Source: JAPOQD01 sp964620555
GTDB taxonomy: Bacteria; Pseudomonadota; Gammaproteobacteria; Pseudomonadales; Halieaceae
Length of the DNA: 64,000 nt
NCBI GenBank assembly: GCA_964620555.1
Contig: CAZUGZ010000003.1
Coordinates: 1 to 64,000 of the forward strand
Direction of reading: 5' to 3'
The position numbers were made by a program, and so were the translations under genes. The notes beneath the pieces were generated by a model that worked only from the letters and a program-made list of their open reading frames with translations, made no database searches and had not been told where the DNA came from. Of the stretch, positions 9,076-18,245 are shown in pieces (position 1 is the first letter of the stretch; the number at the start of each line of letters is the position of its first letter).

Positions 9076-10232
9076 TGAATCATCTCCATAGCTCCCTCGA
9101 TCAGCAGGCGTCGCGACACGATCACCCGCATGATTTCATTGGTTCCCTCCAGAATCTGATGCACCCGGGTATCCCGGACAAAGCGCTCCATCGGGAATTC
9201 GCGCAGATAGCCATAGCCACCGAACAGTTGCAAGGCATCGTTGCACACCTTGAAACCCACATCGGTGGCAAACCGTTTGGCCATGGCACAATAGGTCGTA
9301 GCCTCCGGGTCGCCGCGGTCCAGCTTGCTGGCTGCCAGGCGAATCATCTGCCGAGCTGCCACCAATTCGGTCAGCATATCCGCCAACGCGAAGCGGATGG
9401 CCTGGAAATCACCGATGGCCTGTTGAAACTGTTGACGCTGCTGTACGTAGGCTACGGCTTCCTGCAGGGCCTGCTGGGCGGTGCCCACCGAACAGGTGGC
9501 GATATTGATGCGCCCCCCATCCAGTCCTTCCATGGCGATGGCAAAACCCTGCCCTTCCTCACCCAGCCGGTTGGCCACCGGCACGCGCACCTGGTCGAAA
9601 CTGACGCTGCGGGTGGGCTGTGCATTCCAGCCCATCTTGGCTTCCTTTTTGCCGTAGCTGATACCCGGGGCGGAGGCGGGAACCAGCAGCGCAGTGATGC
9701 CCTGGGAGCCGGCACCGCCGGTGCGCAACATCAAAACCAGCACGTCGGTCTCCCCTGCCCCGGAAATAAACGACTTGCTGCCGTTGACCACGTATTCATC
9801 ACCATCGACTCGTGCGGAGGTGGCAAGGGAGGCGGCATCGGAACCGGCTCCGGGCTCGGTCAGGCAGTAGGAGGCCAGCCGCGCACCGGTAGTCAGGTCG
9901 GGACACCACTCCTCGACCACTGACGGCCGGCAATAGCGCCCGATCATGGAGGTGGCCATGTTGTGAATCGTGAGAAAGGCAGTGGTGGTGGTACAGCCCC
10001 TGGCGAGCTGTTCGACTATCAGGCTGGCGTCCAGTCGCGATAATCCCAGTCCCCCCGCGGCTTCAGGGGTGTACAGGCCCATGAAACCCAGTTCGCCGGC
10101 CTCGCGCAGCGCGTGCCTGGGGAACTCGGCCGCCTCGTCCCAATGGGCGGCACTGGGCGCCAGTGTGTTTTCGGCAAAGGCGCGGGCACTCTCCTCAAAG
10201 GCCCGCTGTTGCTCGCTGAGCGAGAAATCCAC
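9072..10232 (-). CDS. Isobutyryl-CoA dehydrogenase-like acyl-CoA dehydrogenase
   Basis: This is a 386-aa FAD enzyme of the acyl-CoA dehydrogenase family. Key stretches are YCLTEPGAGSDAASL (flavin contact), VNGSKSFISGAG, and the C-terminal RVHQILEGTNEIMR, where Glu occupies the MCAD/isobutyryl-CoA dehydrogenase base position. The start is taken as GTG at 10232 (VDFSLSEQQ), two bases after the stop of the aldehyde dehydrogenase gene; the 62 extra in-frame residues upstream are a shadow of that gene. It is expected to turn isobutyryl-CoA into methacrylyl-CoA and pass electrons to ETF. Confidence 0.9.
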   Translation of the reverse strand: MDFSLSEQQRAFEESARAFAENTLAPSAAHWDEAAEFPRHALREAGELGFMGLYTPEAAGGLGLSRLDASLIVEQLARGCTTTTAFLTIHNMATSMIGRYCRPSVVEEWCPDLTTGARLASYCLTEPGAGSDAASLATSARVDGDEYVVNGSKSFISGAGETDVLVLMLRTGGAGSQGITALLVPASAPGISYGKKEAKMGWNAQPTRSVSFDQVRVPVANRLGEEGQGFAIAMEGLDGGRINIATCSVGTAQQALQEAVAYVQQRQQFQQAIGDFQAIRFALADMLTELVAARQMIRLAASKLDRGDPEATTYCAMAKRFATDVGFKVCNDALQLFGGYGYLREFPMERFVRDTRVHQILEGTNEIMRVIVSRRLLIEGAMEMIQ

Positions 10233-10234
10233 AG

Positions 10235-11665
10235 TCAGTTGAATTTTGCCATCACCGCGCCGAACAGCTCCTGGTCGGGTGGGATTTCCTTGTTTTTTGC
10301 CAATGGCCTGGACACCCAGGTGACGTTGATCAGGTCGCGCCAGGTAATGTTGTGGTGGGTGGCGTTGCCCCCCCAGGAACCACAGCCCAGGGAGAAGGTC
10401 TGGCGCATTCCGTTCCACAGGTTACCGCTGTTGGAGGCGGCCTGGGGCTGATTCACCATCACCCGCGAAGTATGGGTGGCGCTGGCGAAGCGCATGATGT
10501 TGGCGTCGTTGCGGGAATAGATGCCACAGGAATGACCCTGGCCCTGGTAGGACTGAATCCGGTCGGTGGTGCGGATGGCATCGTCGATGTCGGCAATCCT
10601 GTACAGGGCCAGAATGACCGACAGTTTTTCCCCGGAGAAGGGGTGATCGGGGCCGCTACCGGTTTCCGGAACGATCAGGAACTGCACCCCGGCGGGCAGA
10701 GTCAACCCCGCCAGGGCGGCGATTTTCTCGACCGGCTGGGCAACCAGGGCGGTATTCAGCGCACCATCTTTCCACAGCGCTTCCTGCAGTTGCCGTTTCT
10801 CCTGGGGATTCAGTAGATGTCCCCCCTGCTGTTGCAGTTTTTCCAACAGCGCATCGTATATCGAAGCAAATGCCAATACGGAATTGTCTGCCGAACAGGA
10901 GGCGGCCAGATCCAGGGTCTTGGAAATTCGAATCTTCTCGGCGGCTTCGTCGAGGTCGGCACTGTCATCCACCACGATGCAGGCGTTGCCCACCCCCACA
11001 CCCAGCGCTGGCGTACCGCTGGAGTAGGCCGCATTCACCATGGCCGCGCCACCGGTGGCCAGCACCCGGTCGCACTGGGCCATCAATTCGTGGGAAAGTT
11101 CCAGGGTCGGCGAATCGATACCGATCACCAGATCGGCAGGCGCGCCACACGCTTCCAGAGCTTCTCGCAGGTAATCGCAAATCAGCTTGTTGGTGAGTTT
11201 GGCGCGGGGATGGGGTGCGAAGATGATCGCGTTGCGGCCCTTTACCGCCGCAATGGCCTTGATCACCGGAGTGGCTTCGGGATTGGTGGAAGGTATCAGG
11301 GCACCGATCACTCCCACCGGCTTGGCAATCTTGACGATATTCCGCTCCGGGTCTTCCTCGATCACTCCCACCGATTTTTCATCGATGATGTCCATCAGGG
11401 CAGCGCGGGTCTTGCGATGAATCTTGAGATACTTGCCCTCGTAGTTTCCCAACTGGGTCTCCTCGACGGTAAAGCGGGCTATCTGTTCCGCACGGTCGTC
11501 CCGGGCCACCGCGTAGACCATGGCGGTAATCAGTTCATCCACCTGCTGCTGGCTGTAGCCCTCAATTCGCCGCTGCGCCCGCCGCGCACGTTCCATCAAT
11601 CCGGCGATGTCCCGCCTGGCCGTTTTTCCTGCGTCGAGTGGCGTAACGCCTGCCGATTCTGACAT
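10235..11665 (-). CDS. CoA-acylating aldehyde dehydrogenase (SauS / AdhE N-domain type)
   Basis: This 476-aa protein has the aldehyde dehydrogenase fold, with the sequence style of CoA-acylating enzymes such as sulfoacetaldehyde dehydrogenase SauS and the N-terminal half of AdhE. Visible features are VGVIGALIPSTNPEATPV, ATGGAAMVNAAYSSGTPALGVG and the catalytic Cys257 in LAASCSADNSVL. The tail has NLWNGMRQTFSLGCGSWGG. It heads the valine-type gene run and its stop lies two bases before the acyl-CoA dehydrogenase start. No canonical mmsA is present in the window, so this enzyme may convert methylmalonate semialdehyde to a CoA ester. That role is inference; a sulfonate or propanal role is also possible. 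Confidence 0.82.
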   Translation of the reverse strand: MSESAGVTPLDAGKTARRDIAGLMERARRAQRRIEGYSQQQVDELITAMVYAVARDDRAEQIARFTVEETQLGNYEGKYLKIHRKTRAALMDIIDEKSVGVIEEDPERNIVKIAKPVGVIGALIPSTNPEATPVIKAIAAVKGRNAIIFAPHPRAKLTNKLICDYLREALEACGAPADLVIGIDSPTLELSHELMAQCDRVLATGGAAMVNAAYSSGTPALGVGVGNACIVVDDSADLDEAAEKIRISKTLDLAASCSADNSVLAFASIYDALLEKLQQQGGHLLNPQEKRQLQEALWKDGALNTALVAQPVEKIAALAGLTLPAGVQFLIVPETGSGPDHPFSGEKLSVILALYRIADIDDAIRTTDRIQSYQGQGHSCGIYSRNDANIMRFASATHTSRVMVNQPQAASNSGNLWNGMRQTFSLGCGSWGGNATHHNITWRDLINVTWVSRPLAKNKEIPPDQELFGAVMAKFN

Positions 11666-12014
11666 TGGGTAGATTCCTCACTGCGGTCTGCTTCAGGGCA
11701 CCGCCCAAGGTAGCAAAAATCGCTGTGAATTGCATCGAAAAATCTTCAATCACAAACCTGCGGGTTGCAACAACGGGGCGTCCTCCCTGCCGTCTTGCCG
11801 GCTTGCCCCCGCACAACGCCCCGTCATGCCGGGCTTGACCCGGAATGACCAATGAGGGAGCCGGAATGTCCCTGTGGAGGTCGGTTCAGCAGAGCAGTTC
11901 TGCTCCAATGTCAGACTCGCCCGTCCCCGAAAAATCAATTTTTCAGGCATTTTCCGAGCAATTTCCGGTCGCCTGCTGTATACTGACAAATCGATCAACA
12001 AATGATTAGTTTTT
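11666..12014. other. Non-coding stretch before the small GGKVQEI gene
   Basis: About 350 bases lie between divergent starts. The stretch contains a REP-like palindrome (11823-11849) and, toward its right end, TATACT at 11979-11984, a good -10 box for the plus-strand small gene; no convincing -35 is visible 16-18 bp upstream. No other open frame here looks coding. Confidence 0.5.
11823..11849. repeat. REP-like palindrome
   Basis: GTCATGCCGGG and CCCGGAATGAC pair over 11 bp with one mismatch around a CTTGA loop. This is the common 'GTCAT-cCCGGG' extragenic palindrome form seen in many proteobacteria. Only this copy was found in the window. Confidence 0.6.
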
Positions 12015-12194
12015 ATGCCTTCTTCTTCTCGTCGCCGTGCTCAATCGGCTCCCCAGGTAACCAGCGAAACCATAGCCCTACAAGTAGCAAACTTCCTTAA
12101 ATCCGGTGGTAAAGTACAGGAAATACCCCGTGGTGTAAGCGGCCAGATCAGCACTTCTGCCCGCAAACACATCACCATCAGCAATAAAGGTTAA
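12015..12194 (+). CDS. Small basic protein with FLKSGGKVQEI motif (SutA-like motif)
   Basis: This is a 59-aa open frame from ATG 12015 to TAA 12194. The N-terminus is basic and serine-rich (MPSSSRRRAQ), followed by a helix-like stretch and FLKSGGKVQEIPRGVSGQ at about 27-44. FL-x2-GGKVQEI also occurs in the Pseudomonas RNA-polymerase-binding protein SutA and in other short gammaproteobacterial proteins, which suggests a conserved short motif. Outside the motif I see no resemblance to SutA; its acidic N-terminus is missing. A TATACT box lies 31 bases upstream; the ribosome site is weak. The gene stands alone and is followed by a GC hairpin. Function is not known. Confidence 0.6.
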   Translation: MPSSSRRRAQSAPQVTSETIALQVANFLKSGGKVQEIPRGVSGQISTSARKHITISNKG

Positions 12195-12196
12195 TA

Positions 12197-12218
12197 GCGG
12201 CCGGGTAGCCCGGCCCGC
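12197..12218 (+). terminator. GC-rich hairpin after the small gene
   Basis: GGCCGGG (12199-12205) and CCCGGCC (12209-12215) form a 7-bp stem with a TAG loop, extended by a GC pair with a bulge. It starts two bases after the stop codon. There is no following T run, so it may only be a 3' protective hairpin or a weak terminator. Confidence 0.4.
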
Positions 12219-12549
12219 TGTCTACGGGAACGACCCGGCTAAAGTCCGGGTGAATGCTCCGGTGTTCAGGAAACTGCCCCGGGTCCGCTCGTCGTAGCCT
12301 GCCACTTTGGCGGGCCGGGTTCTGCGGCACGATTCCGCTGCACGCTGATTTCCATTGCCCGACCAGGCGCCGGTCGTACTCCACCCGGTTCTGAACATGG
12401 GGTATAGTTGGCTCTGCCCGGGCAGCCACGAATGAATCGGTCATGCAACAATTGAGCGGAACGGATGCATCCTTTCTTTTCAATCGCGTGATTGCCTATG
12501 TGCCGAGAACGTGGTTGCCTGCCAACAGACACCCATCCCGGAGTACTCC
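12219..12549. other. Intergenic stretch before the DUF3604 gene
   Basis: About 330 bases hold no open frame I can support. The minus-strand frames here have no conserved features. No clear promoter pair was identified. Confidence 0.4.
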
Positions 12550-14535
12550 ATGCGCACGCTGATTCTGGCAACGGCTATCCTCCTGGGTGGTTGCGGCGAT
12601 GACTGGTCACTGACCATGGCGGGCCTTCCTCCTGAGGATACCGGCAACCCTCCTCCCAATACCCTGTTGCAACCGGTTACTGACATACTGGACTTGCGGC
12701 CACCGGCACCCAACCCGGAGCGCAACGCCTATTTTGGCGACCTGCACGTTCACACCGCCTATTCGTTCGATGCCTATGTTTTAGGCACTACAGCCACGCC
12801 CTACGATGCCTATCGCTACGCCAGGGGGGAAGCACTGACGCACCCCAGTGGCTACCAGATACAACTGCAGACACCTCTGGATTTCTACGCGGTAACCGAC
12901 CACGCAAAGTATCTGGGTTTTGTGAAGGAAGCCGCGGATACCAGCAGCGAATTTTCCCGCTATGAAATTGCGCGACCGCTGCACGATATCAATGACCCGG
13001 ACAATATGGACCGCTCCAGCATCCCGCAGCGCATCGGCAACCTTTGGAGTTTTGTGCGCGACGCCACGTCGGGCCTGGCAGACGGCACTATCGACCTGGA
13101 ACTGGCCACCGGCATCTCGCGCCGGGCCTGGCTGGACATCATCGAAGCCGCCCGGCAATTCAATGCGCCGGGGAAATTCACCACCTTTGTGGGTTATGAG
13201 TACAGCAGTTCTTCCAACGACCGCGGTAACCTGCACCGCAATGTGATTTTCCGGGGAGACGACCGTTTGCCGGAGGTACCCTTCTCCCAACTCAACTCGC
13301 AAAATCCGGAGGGACTGTGGGACTGGATGGACATGCTGCGCGAGCAGGGTATCGAAAGCCTGGCCATCCCCCACAATTCCAACGGTTCCAACGGGCAGAT
13401 GTTCAAACTCGAAGATTGGGCCGGCAATCCCCTGGACGACGCCTATGCCGCACAGCGCTCGCGCAACGAGCCACTGGTTGAAATCACCCAGGTCAAGGGT
13501 ACCTCGGACACCCACCCGCTGCTGTCACCCAACGACGAGTGGGCCGGCTTCGAGATCTATCCCCTGCGCGTGGGCACCACACTGCCCAGCCAGCCCGCCG
13601 GAAGTTACGTACGCGATGCCCTGTTGCGGGGCCTGGCCCAGGAAGCCGGCGGTAGCGCCAACCCCTTCCGTTTCGGCCTGATCGGCGGCAGCGACACCCA
13701 CGTGGCCGGTAACAGCGACCGGGAAGAGAACTTCTTCTCCAAGGTCGGTCTGTACGATGGCGATGCCGTGGGTCGCGGTTCGGTGCCGCCCTCTTTCCTC
13801 TACGGCGCTCTCATCAGGTTGTTGGACCCGGACTCGCTGATCGAGGTCGATGGGCGCGACTATATCGGCGGCTCAGCGTTGGAAACCTGGAGTGCCTCGG
13901 GAATCGCCGGAGTCTGGGCCGAAGAGAATACCAGGGATGCCATTTACCGTGCCTTCCGCCGCAAGGAAACCTTTGCCACCAGCGGTCCGCGCATCAAACT
14001 TCGATTTTTTGCCGGCACCGGTTTCGACGGCCTTGGCCTGCGTGACCCGGACCTGATCCAACAGGCCTATCAGCGGGGTGTGAGCATGGGCGGAGAACTT
14101 GAAACGGAGGGAGTGGCGCCAACATTTCTGCTGTGGGCGGTGGGAGACCCTCTCAGTGCGCCACTACAGCGCATCCAGGTCATCAAGGGCTACATTGCGC
14201 CGAATGGAAAACCGGAGGAAAAAATTTTTGATGTGGCGTGCTCCAATGGCCTGCAGCCGGACCCCGACACCCGGCGCTGTCCCGACAATGGCGCCAGGGT
14301 GGACCTGAGCGATTGTTCGGCCATCGTGGGGCCGGGGGAAGTGGAGTTGTCGACCTGGTGGCAGGATCCGGAATATTCCGCCGAAGTGGACGCCTTCTAC
14401 TATGTGCGCGTGCTGGAGAACCCAACGTGTCGCTGGTCCACCTGGGACGCCCTGCGCGCCGGGGTAGCACCCCGCACCGATTTACCGCCAACGATTCAGG
14501 AGCGAGCCTGGAGTTCGCCAATATGGGTGAGGTAA
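12550..14535 (+). CDS. DUF3604 family lipoprotein
   Basis: This is a 661-aa protein with a lipoprotein signal: MRTLILATAILLGGCGDD has a short hydrophobic core and the lipobox LLGGC. The body begins NAYFGDLHVHTAYSFDAY, the metal-binding HxH entry of the PHP-like DUF3604 domain, and includes VTDHAKYLGFV, NSNGSNGQMF, SNPFRFGLIGGSDTH-like segments and a C-terminal beta-rich part. The family is widespread in marine gammaproteobacteria; members are predicted metal-dependent hydrolases, with no firm substrate that I can name. ATG 12550 was chosen because it places the signal peptide at the start; an in-frame extension begins at 12511. A SnoaL-like gene follows six bases later. Confidence 0.88.
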   Translation: MRTLILATAILLGGCGDDWSLTMAGLPPEDTGNPPPNTLLQPVTDILDLRPPAPNPERNAYFGDLHVHTAYSFDAYVLGTTATPYDAYRYARGEALTHPSGYQIQLQTPLDFYAVTDHAKYLGFVKEAADTSSEFSRYEIARPLHDINDPDNMDRSSIPQRIGNLWSFVRDATSGLADGTIDLELATGISRRAWLDIIEAARQFNAPGKFTTFVGYEYSSSSNDRGNLHRNVIFRGDDRLPEVPFSQLNSQNPEGLWDWMDMLREQGIESLAIPHNSNGSNGQMFKLEDWAGNPLDDAYAAQRSRNEPLVEITQVKGTSDTHPLLSPNDEWAGFEIYPLRVGTTLPSQPAGSYVRDALLRGLAQEAGGSANPFRFGLIGGSDTHVAGNSDREENFFSKVGLYDGDAVGRGSVPPSFLYGALIRLLDPDSLIEVDGRDYIGGSALETWSASGIAGVWAEENTRDAIYRAFRRKETFATSGPRIKLRFFAGTGFDGLGLRDPDLIQQAYQRGVSMGGELETEGVAPTFLLWAVGDPLSAPLQRIQVIKGYIAPNGKPEEKIFDVACSNGLQPDPDTRRCPDNGARVDLSDCSAIVGPGEVELSTWWQDPEYSAEVDAFYYVRVLENPTCRWSTWDALRAGVAPRTDLPPTIQERAWSSPIWVR

Positions 14536-14541
14536 GAGGAC

Positions 14542-15090
14542 ATGAGTAGCCAACGGGAACTGCAGGCACTGCTGGACAGGGAAGCCATCAGGGAACTGGT
14601 GCAAATCTATTGCCGCGCCTCCGACCGCCACGACCACGAATTGATGCGCAGCCTCTACCACGAGGATGCCACCGACGATCACGGTTCATTTTTCAAGGGC
14701 CTGGCCATGGAGTTTATCGACAAGCTGCCGGAGATACAGGCCCCCATGGAAATCCTCCATCACAATGTCACCACGCACAATATTGAACTGCACGGGGACC
14801 GCGCCGAGGGGGAAGCCTACGTACTCGCCTTCCACAAGGTACGGACCGATAGCGGGGCGTTCGATCTGTTGATTGGCGGCCGCTATTTCGACAACTACGA
14901 AAAACGCGACGGGGTGTGGAAATTTTCCCGCCGCGCCGTGGTGGCGGACTGGGCCAATCTGCACGATCCCTCTATCGTCGATCTGGAAAATCCCATTGTA
15001 GCCGGCTCCCATATCGGCAAGCCGGGAACCACCGACCCTTCCTACCGGTTTTTTGAGGGCTTTCGGCCCGGGGCGCGGCGGCGGATTTAA
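14542..15090 (+). CDS. SnoaL-like / NTF2-fold protein
   Basis: This 182-aa protein begins with the typical helix LLDREAIRELVQIYCRASDRHD of the SnoaL_4 group, followed by LYHEDATDDHGSFFKG and the beta-sheet stretch VWKFSRRAVVADW. NTF2-fold proteins of this type include dehydratases, isomerases and ring-hydroxylase small subunits; no activity can be assigned. The AGAGG before ATG 14542 and the 6-base gap from the DUF3604 gene suggest an operon. Its stop overlaps the stop of the convergent isocitrate lyase gene. Confidence 0.8.
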   Translation: MSSQRELQALLDREAIRELVQIYCRASDRHDHELMRSLYHEDATDDHGSFFKGLAMEFIDKLPEIQAPMEILHHNVTTHNIELHGDRAEGEAYVLAFHKVRTDSGAFDLLIGGRYFDNYEKRDGVWKFSRRAVVADWANLHDPSIVDLENPIVAGSHIGKPGTTDPSYRFFEGFRPGARRRI

Positions 15091-16691
15091 AACTGGTGCA
15101 TGGTGTTGTCGGCACCTCCCGCCAACAACGCCTTGTCGCCCGCAAAGTACCGTTTGTGATCGTCACCGAGATTTGACCCGGCCAGATCCTGATGCTTGAC
15201 CGAGGCCTGGTCGCGGCGGATTTCCTCGCGCTGTACGTCCCGCACATAAGCCAACATGCCCAGTTCACCGAAGTAGCCCTGGGCCAGCACATCGGTACTC
15301 AGGGCAGCCGTGTGATAGGTCGGCAGGGTGATCAGGTGATGGAAGATACCCGCTTCGCGAGACGCGTCCACCTGAAAGCGCTGGATCAGCGCATCGGCGG
15401 CCCCGGCCAGTTCGGAGTCGTCGAACTCGGCGCCCATCAGCCCCTTGGGTTGCAACGCCGGGTCCGGGTAGTCGGAGACATCGCGGCCGGCGGCGACCCA
15501 ATCGGCGTATACCTGCTCGCGAAAGGCCAGGGTCCAGTTGAAACTGGGTGAATTGTTATAGACCAGTTTGGCCGTGGGTACGAAGTTGCGAATCTGCTCC
15601 ACCAACCCGGCGATCTGGGCCACGTTGGGTCGCTCGGTTTCGATCCACAGCAGGTCGGCACCGTGGCGCAGGCTGGTGACGCAGTCCAACACCACCCGAG
15701 CCTCGTTGCTGTCGGACCGAAATGCGTAGAGGCCGTTCTCGAGCCGGGTCGGCTTGACGATTTCCCCTTTCTGGTGAACGGTGATATCGCCATCATTCAA
15801 CTCCTCCAGATTCTGTACAGGGGTAGTTTCCAGAAAGTCGATGTACTGGCTGGCGAGGTCACCGGGTTGACGGGAAACGGGTACCTTCTGGGTAAGATTG
15901 GCACCCAGGCTGTCGGTGCGGGCGACGATGATGCCGTTGTCCACCCCCAACTCCAGGAAGGCGTAGCGCACCGCGTGCAGCTTGGCCAGAAAATCTTCGT
16001 GGGGGACGGTAACCTTGCCGGCCTGGTGACCACACTGCTTGGCATCCGACACCTGATTTTCGATTTGAATGGCGCAGGCGCCGGCCTCGATCATCTTCTT
16101 GGCCAGCAGGTAGGTGGCCTCCTCGTTGCCGAAACCGGCATCGATGTCGGCGATCATCGGCACCACATGGGTCTGGAATGCGTCGATTCTGGCTTCGACG
16201 TCTGCGCCCCCGTCACCGTTGTTGCGGGCCTCGTCCAGTTCGGTGAACAGGTGACCCAATTCACGGGCGTCAGCCTGCTTGAGAAAGGTATAGATCTCCT
16301 CGATCAACTCCGGCACGGTGGTTTTCTCGTGCATGCTCTGATCCGGCAGCGGGCCAAAGCGGGAGCGCAGTGCCGCCACCATCCAGCCGCTGAGATAGAT
16401 ATAGCTGCGCGCGGTGTCCCGCTGGTAGCGCTTCACCGCCATCATCACCTGTTGGGCGATAAAGCCGTGCCAGCATCCCAGGGAGTGGGTAAAACGGCTG
16501 CTGTCGGCATCGTAGGCGGCCATATCGGCGCGCATGATATCGGCCGTGTAACGGGCAATTTCCAGGCCGGTCCTGAACCGGTTCTGCAAGCGCATGCGCA
16601 CCACGTGTTCCGCGTCAATGCTGCTCCAGGTGGCGCTATTGGCCTCAATCAGGCGGCTTGTGGTTTCGATCTCTCGCTGATAGCTGGTCAT
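15087..16691 (-). CDS. aceA: Isocitrate lyase
   Basis: This 534-aa glyoxylate-shunt enzyme splits isocitrate into glyoxylate and succinate. It is the long Pseudomonas-type form. The catalytic motif reads KQCGH with Cys220, as in Pseudomonas AceA, not the KKCGH of E. coli. DIDAGFGNEEATYLLAKKM and CAIQIENQVSD mark the metal and substrate site, and NNSPSFNW the succinate side. The gene fits a cell that lives on acetyl-CoA from fatty acid or branched-chain catabolism. A pair of direct TATATAATTG repeats lies about 47 bp upstream of its start. Confidence 0.95.
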   Translation of the reverse strand: MTSYQREIETTSRLIEANSATWSSIDAEHVVRMRLQNRFRTGLEIARYTADIMRADMAAYDADSSRFTHSLGCWHGFIAQQVMMAVKRYQRDTARSYIYLSGWMVAALRSRFGPLPDQSMHEKTTVPELIEEIYTFLKQADARELGHLFTELDEARNNGDGGADVEARIDAFQTHVVPMIADIDAGFGNEEATYLLAKKMIEAGACAIQIENQVSDAKQCGHQAGKVTVPHEDFLAKLHAVRYAFLELGVDNGIIVARTDSLGANLTQKVPVSRQPGDLASQYIDFLETTPVQNLEELNDGDITVHQKGEIVKPTRLENGLYAFRSDSNEARVVLDCVTSLRHGADLLWIETERPNVAQIAGLVEQIRNFVPTAKLVYNNSPSFNWTLAFREQVYADWVAAGRDVSDYPDPALQPKGLMGAEFDDSELAGAADALIQRFQVDASREAGIFHHLITLPTYHTAALSTDVLAQGYFGELGMLAYVRDVQREEIRRDQASVKHQDLAGSNLGDDHKRYFAGDKALLAGGADNTMHQF

Positions 16692-16737
16692 GGCAAATTC
16701 TCATTGACGTGGCGACGGGCAGTGTAGGAGATTGCAA

Positions 16738-16769
16738 TATATAATTGAAATAAATGTGCTATATAATTG
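16738..16769. promoter_or_regulatory. Direct repeat TATATAATTG upstream of aceA
   Basis: TATATAATTG occurs at 16738-16747 and again at 16760-16769, 22 bp apart, about two helical turns, in a short AT-rich patch of otherwise GC-rich sequence. It is 47-78 bp upstream of the aceA start on the minus strand and may be a promoter element or tandem operator. Confidence 0.45.
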
Positions 16770-16936
16770 TTATTTCTATGATAAATGGGCTTCCGATCCA
16801 TCCGGGTGAACCAGCAGTGACCGCCCCGTCACCGGCCACCGGGGCAGGCCCGACGTGATGGGTTAGCGCCACCCTTGCGCGTGGCACGGTTTTTCTTCAA
16901 GATTGGCGTTCTCCGTCTGCACCGGGTCCCTCCCAG

Positions 16937-18193
16937 TTGAACGAAACACCGTTGGGTCTCCTGTTCTCCCTACTGGCAGCACTCATCCTCATGTCCGGTT
17001 TCTTCGCCAGTGCGGAAACCAGCATGATGTCACTCAACCGCTACCGCTTGAAATACCTGAAAAATAGCGGCCACCGCGGCGCCCAGCGAGCCAGTGCCAT
17101 GCTGGATCGCACCGACCGTCTCATCGGTCTGATCCTGATCGGCAACAACCTGGTCAATATCCTCGCCTCCGCCATTGCCACGGTCGTTGCCATCCGCCTG
17201 TGGGGCGATGCCGGAATCGCCATCGCCACCATCCTGCTGACCCTGGTGATTCTGATTTTCGCCGAAATTACACCCAAGACCATCGCCGCCCTGCATCCGG
17301 AGAAAATCGCCTTTCCGGCCAGTCTGCTGCTGCTGCCACTGATGAAGCTGCTGTACCCGGTGGTGTGGCTGGTCAACTGCATAACCAATGCCATGCTCAA
17401 ACGAGTAGGTGTCAACGCCGAACAGCAGCGGGAACTGGCGATCACCAGCGAGGAGCTGCACACCCTGGTGAGCGATGCCGGCCGCCTGATTCCGAACAAC
17501 CACCAAAACATGTTACTGAGTATCCTGGAACTGGAACGGGTTACCGTGGACCACATCCTCATCCCCCGCAACGAGGTCTACGGTATCGATTTGAGCGAGT
17601 CCGATGCCGCCATCCTGCATACCATCCAAAACAGCGAATATACCCGCCTGCCGGTGTACAACGGGGATATCAACAACATCCGGGGGTTGCTGCACATACG
17701 CAATGTGAGCCGCTTCATGGGTGCCGATGGCCTGGATCGGAAGCGCATGGACAACTATGTGGAACCGCCCTATTTCATTCCCGAGGGCACTGCGCTGAAC
17801 CGGCAGTTACTGAATTTTCAACGGAGTAAACACCGTATGGCGGTGGTGGTGGACGAGTACGGGGATGTCAGGGGCCTGGTGGCCCTGGAAGATATCCTGG
17901 AGGAAATCGTGGGGGAATTCACTTCCAATCTTGCCGAGACCATGGACGATATCTACCCCCAACAGGACGGCAGCTACCTCATCGATGGCACTGCAACCAT
18001 TCGCGATATCAACAAGACGCTGGAATGGGAATTGCCCACCACCGGAGCAAAAACCCTGAACGGTCTGATGCTGGAGTACCTGGAAGGCTTCCCCGACGGC
18101 AATGCCGGTGTGGAACTGGGAAACTGCTATCTCGAAATCCTGAACCTGCGCGACAATGTCATTCAATCGGTTCGCGCCCGACCGGTACTCTGA
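16937..18193 (+). CDS. CorB/HlyC-type transporter with DUF21 and CBS domains
   Basis: This is a 418-aa membrane protein. An N-terminal DUF21 domain (about 1-190, with SGFFASAETSMMSLNRYRLK and FAEITPKTIAA) is followed by a pair of CBS domains (VDHILIPRNEV to about 330) and a C-terminal CorC_HlyC domain (LEDILEEIVGEF, GTATIRDINKTL). E. coli YfjD and the magnesium exporter CorB/MpfA group have this layout, so a role in divalent cation efflux is likely. The start is TTG with no clear ribosome site, so the true N-terminus is uncertain. It converges on rluB. Confidence 0.9.
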   Translation: MNETPLGLLFSLLAALILMSGFFASAETSMMSLNRYRLKYLKNSGHRGAQRASAMLDRTDRLIGLILIGNNLVNILASAIATVVAIRLWGDAGIAIATILLTLVILIFAEITPKTIAALHPEKIAFPASLLLLPLMKLLYPVVWLVNCITNAMLKRVGVNAEQQRELAITSEELHTLVSDAGRLIPNNHQNMLLSILELERVTVDHILIPRNEVYGIDLSESDAAILHTIQNSEYTRLPVYNGDINNIRGLLHIRNVSRFMGADGLDRKRMDNYVEPPYFIPEGTALNRQLLNFQRSKHRMAVVVDEYGDVRGLVALEDILEEIVGEFTSNLAETMDDIYPQQDGSYLIDGTATIRDINKTLEWELPTTGAKTLNGLMLEYLEGFPDGNAGVELGNCYLEILNLRDNVIQSVRARPVL

Positions 18194-18245
18194 ACGACGC
18201 TTGCGGACGCAATCCGGCAACGGGAGAGCCCCGCTGCATCCCCAC

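Noticed and set aside
10233..10418. N-terminal extension of the isobutyryl-CoA dehydrogenase
   Set aside because: It lies wholly within the aldehyde dehydrogenase gene; GTG 10232 gives the correct family N-terminus.
12266..12571. Minus-strand 101-aa open frames before the DUF3604 gene
   Set aside because: They have no conserved features and odd composition; treated as non-coding.
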